Source of the DNA: Firmicutes bacterium CAG:646
GTDB lineage: Bacteria > Bacillota > Clostridia > Lachnospirales > Lachnospiraceae
Length of the DNA: 6,461 bases
Assembly: GCA_000432335.1 (NCBI GenBank)
Contig: HF995404.1
Span: 8,462-14,922 of the forward strand
Direction: 5' to 3'
Under the pieces are notes generated by a model that ran no database searches, was not told the DNA's origin, and saw only the letters and a list, made by a program, of their open reading frames with translations. Made by a program: the position numbers and the translations under genes. Of the stretch, positions 5,918-6,461 are shown piece after piece. Numbering within the stretch: position 1 is the stretch's first letter; each line of letters begins with the position of its first letter.

Positions 5918-6461
5918 AGATAAATCCTCCTGTGGATGACGGCGGCTGTCCCACCATGGGAATCGCAAAGATCACCGCCAGATAAAGCCCCATCCGAAAC
6001 CAGACAGGCATCCGGGCAATCCTTGAAAATACATCCATGCCCCGCTCTTCCAGAATACCGAAAATGAACAAAATCAAAATCCCCACTGCCAGAATAGCCA
6101 GAGACAATCCAGTATACGCTGTCGTTCCTCCATGTCCCACCGGAATCGTCAAAAGCTGCGACGATTTCCAATGGGTAACACTATTTTTCATCATCGCAAG
6201 AGCCTGCCCTACAGAATCTGCCCTATCAAAAAACCAACTGATATTCACCAGCAAGAAAGTACGCAGAATCTGAAAAACCTGCCACCCCCAGGACTTATCC
6301 TGAATATGAAGCTTCTTCTTCCATTTTCTGTAATTCCCTGCCATCAGACCACTGAAAGCAATGATCATGCCGTTATAAAGGCCATAGACAATAAACTTCC
6401 ACGCCGCTCCATGCCAGACGCCCACTACCAGAAATACGATCAGATTCGCCAGACAGATCGG
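5904..6461 (-). CDS. MBOAT family membrane O-acyltransferase (DltB/AlgI/PatB-like), C-terminal 185 residues (runs off window end)
   Basis: This is the C-terminal part of a polytopic membrane-bound O-acyltransferase, which moves acyl groups across the membrane onto exported glycopolymers. The frame is open to the window edge, so the N-terminal 250-300 residues lie outside. The fragment begins with the diagnostic segment FLVVGVWHGAAWKFIVYGLYNG (fragment residues 10-31), containing the invariant histidine H17 of the WHG motif. A cytoplasmic basic loop follows (GNYRKWKKKLHIQDK), then a membrane helix RTFLLVNISWFFDRADS, then two more hydrophobic segments, one preceding the ILEERG loop. It ends in GGFIYAQF, like the FIYFQF ending common in clostridial members. 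The helix reads WFFDRA where many relatives read W.FFRA, putting an Asp next to the Arg. The stop overlaps the start of the SGNH-like gene, the usual two-gene arrangement for this family. Confidence 0.92.
   Translation of the reverse strand, partial: PICLANLIVFLVVGVWHGAAWKFIVYGLYNGMIIAFSGLMAGNYRKWKKKLHIQDKSWGWQVFQILRTFLLVNISWFFDRADSVGQALAMMKNSVTHWKSSQLLTIPVGHGGTTAYTGLSLAILAVGILILFIFGILEERGMDVFSRIARMPVWFRMGLYLAVIFAIPMVGQPPSSTGGFIYAQF
5925..5931 (-). promoter_or_regulatory. Ribosome binding site fixing the start of the SGNH-like gene
   Basis: The minus strand has AGGAGGA at 5931-5925, seven bases before the ATG at 5917 and still inside the MBOAT coding region. No comparable site precedes the in-frame ATG at 5968, so the shorter 325-residue product is preferred. 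The position suggests that ribosomes finishing the MBOAT gene re-initiate here. Confidence 0.8.

Noticed and set aside
5918..5968. A 17-residue N-terminal extension of the SGNH-like protein starting at 5968
   Set aside because: It lacks a ribosome site, would deepen the overlap with the MBOAT gene to 65 bases, and moves the signal anchor away from the N-terminus. The start at 5917 has AGGAGGA at proper spacing.

Overview
The window carries five protein-coding genes, all on the minus strand and tightly packed. The two outer genes run off the window edges. Strong AGGAGG ribosome binding sites, a mid-range base composition judged by eye, and the protein families present point to a Firmicute of class Clostridia. 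The style is most like a gut Lachnospiraceae member (Blautia/Dorea/Ruminococcus-like), but that placement is an inference from protein style, not from a search.

In transcription order (high to low coordinate): (1) the C-terminal part of an MBOAT membrane O-acyltransferase, 5904-6461; (2) a single-pass membrane-anchored SGNH/DltD/AlgJ-like protein, 4940-5917, whose start overlaps the MBOAT stop by 14 bases; (3) a stand-alone macrodomain ADP-ribose hydrolase, 4353-4877, with a good sigma-A-type promoter of its own; (4) a large cytosolic GH38 alpha-mannosidase, 1119-4214, with a separate promoter and an operator-like dyad; (5) the N-terminal 345 residues of a MATE-family multidrug/cation antiporter, 1-1035, placed directly behind the mannosidase terminator.

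These look like at least two functional groups. The MBOAT/SGNH pair probably acylates a cell-surface polymer. The mannosidase probably trims mannosides inside the cell. The macrodomain and MATE genes have no evident biochemical link to either group. No RNA genes, CRISPR arrays, insertion sequences, phage genes or long repeats were seen.

The most noteworthy structure is regulatory. A 36-bp imperfect dyad with a perfect 7-bp core in each arm sits directly downstream of the predicted -10 of the mannosidase promoter. It looks like the operator of an unidentified repressor. I see no convincing novel multi-gene system; most of the window is ordinary chromosomal housekeeping and accessory content.
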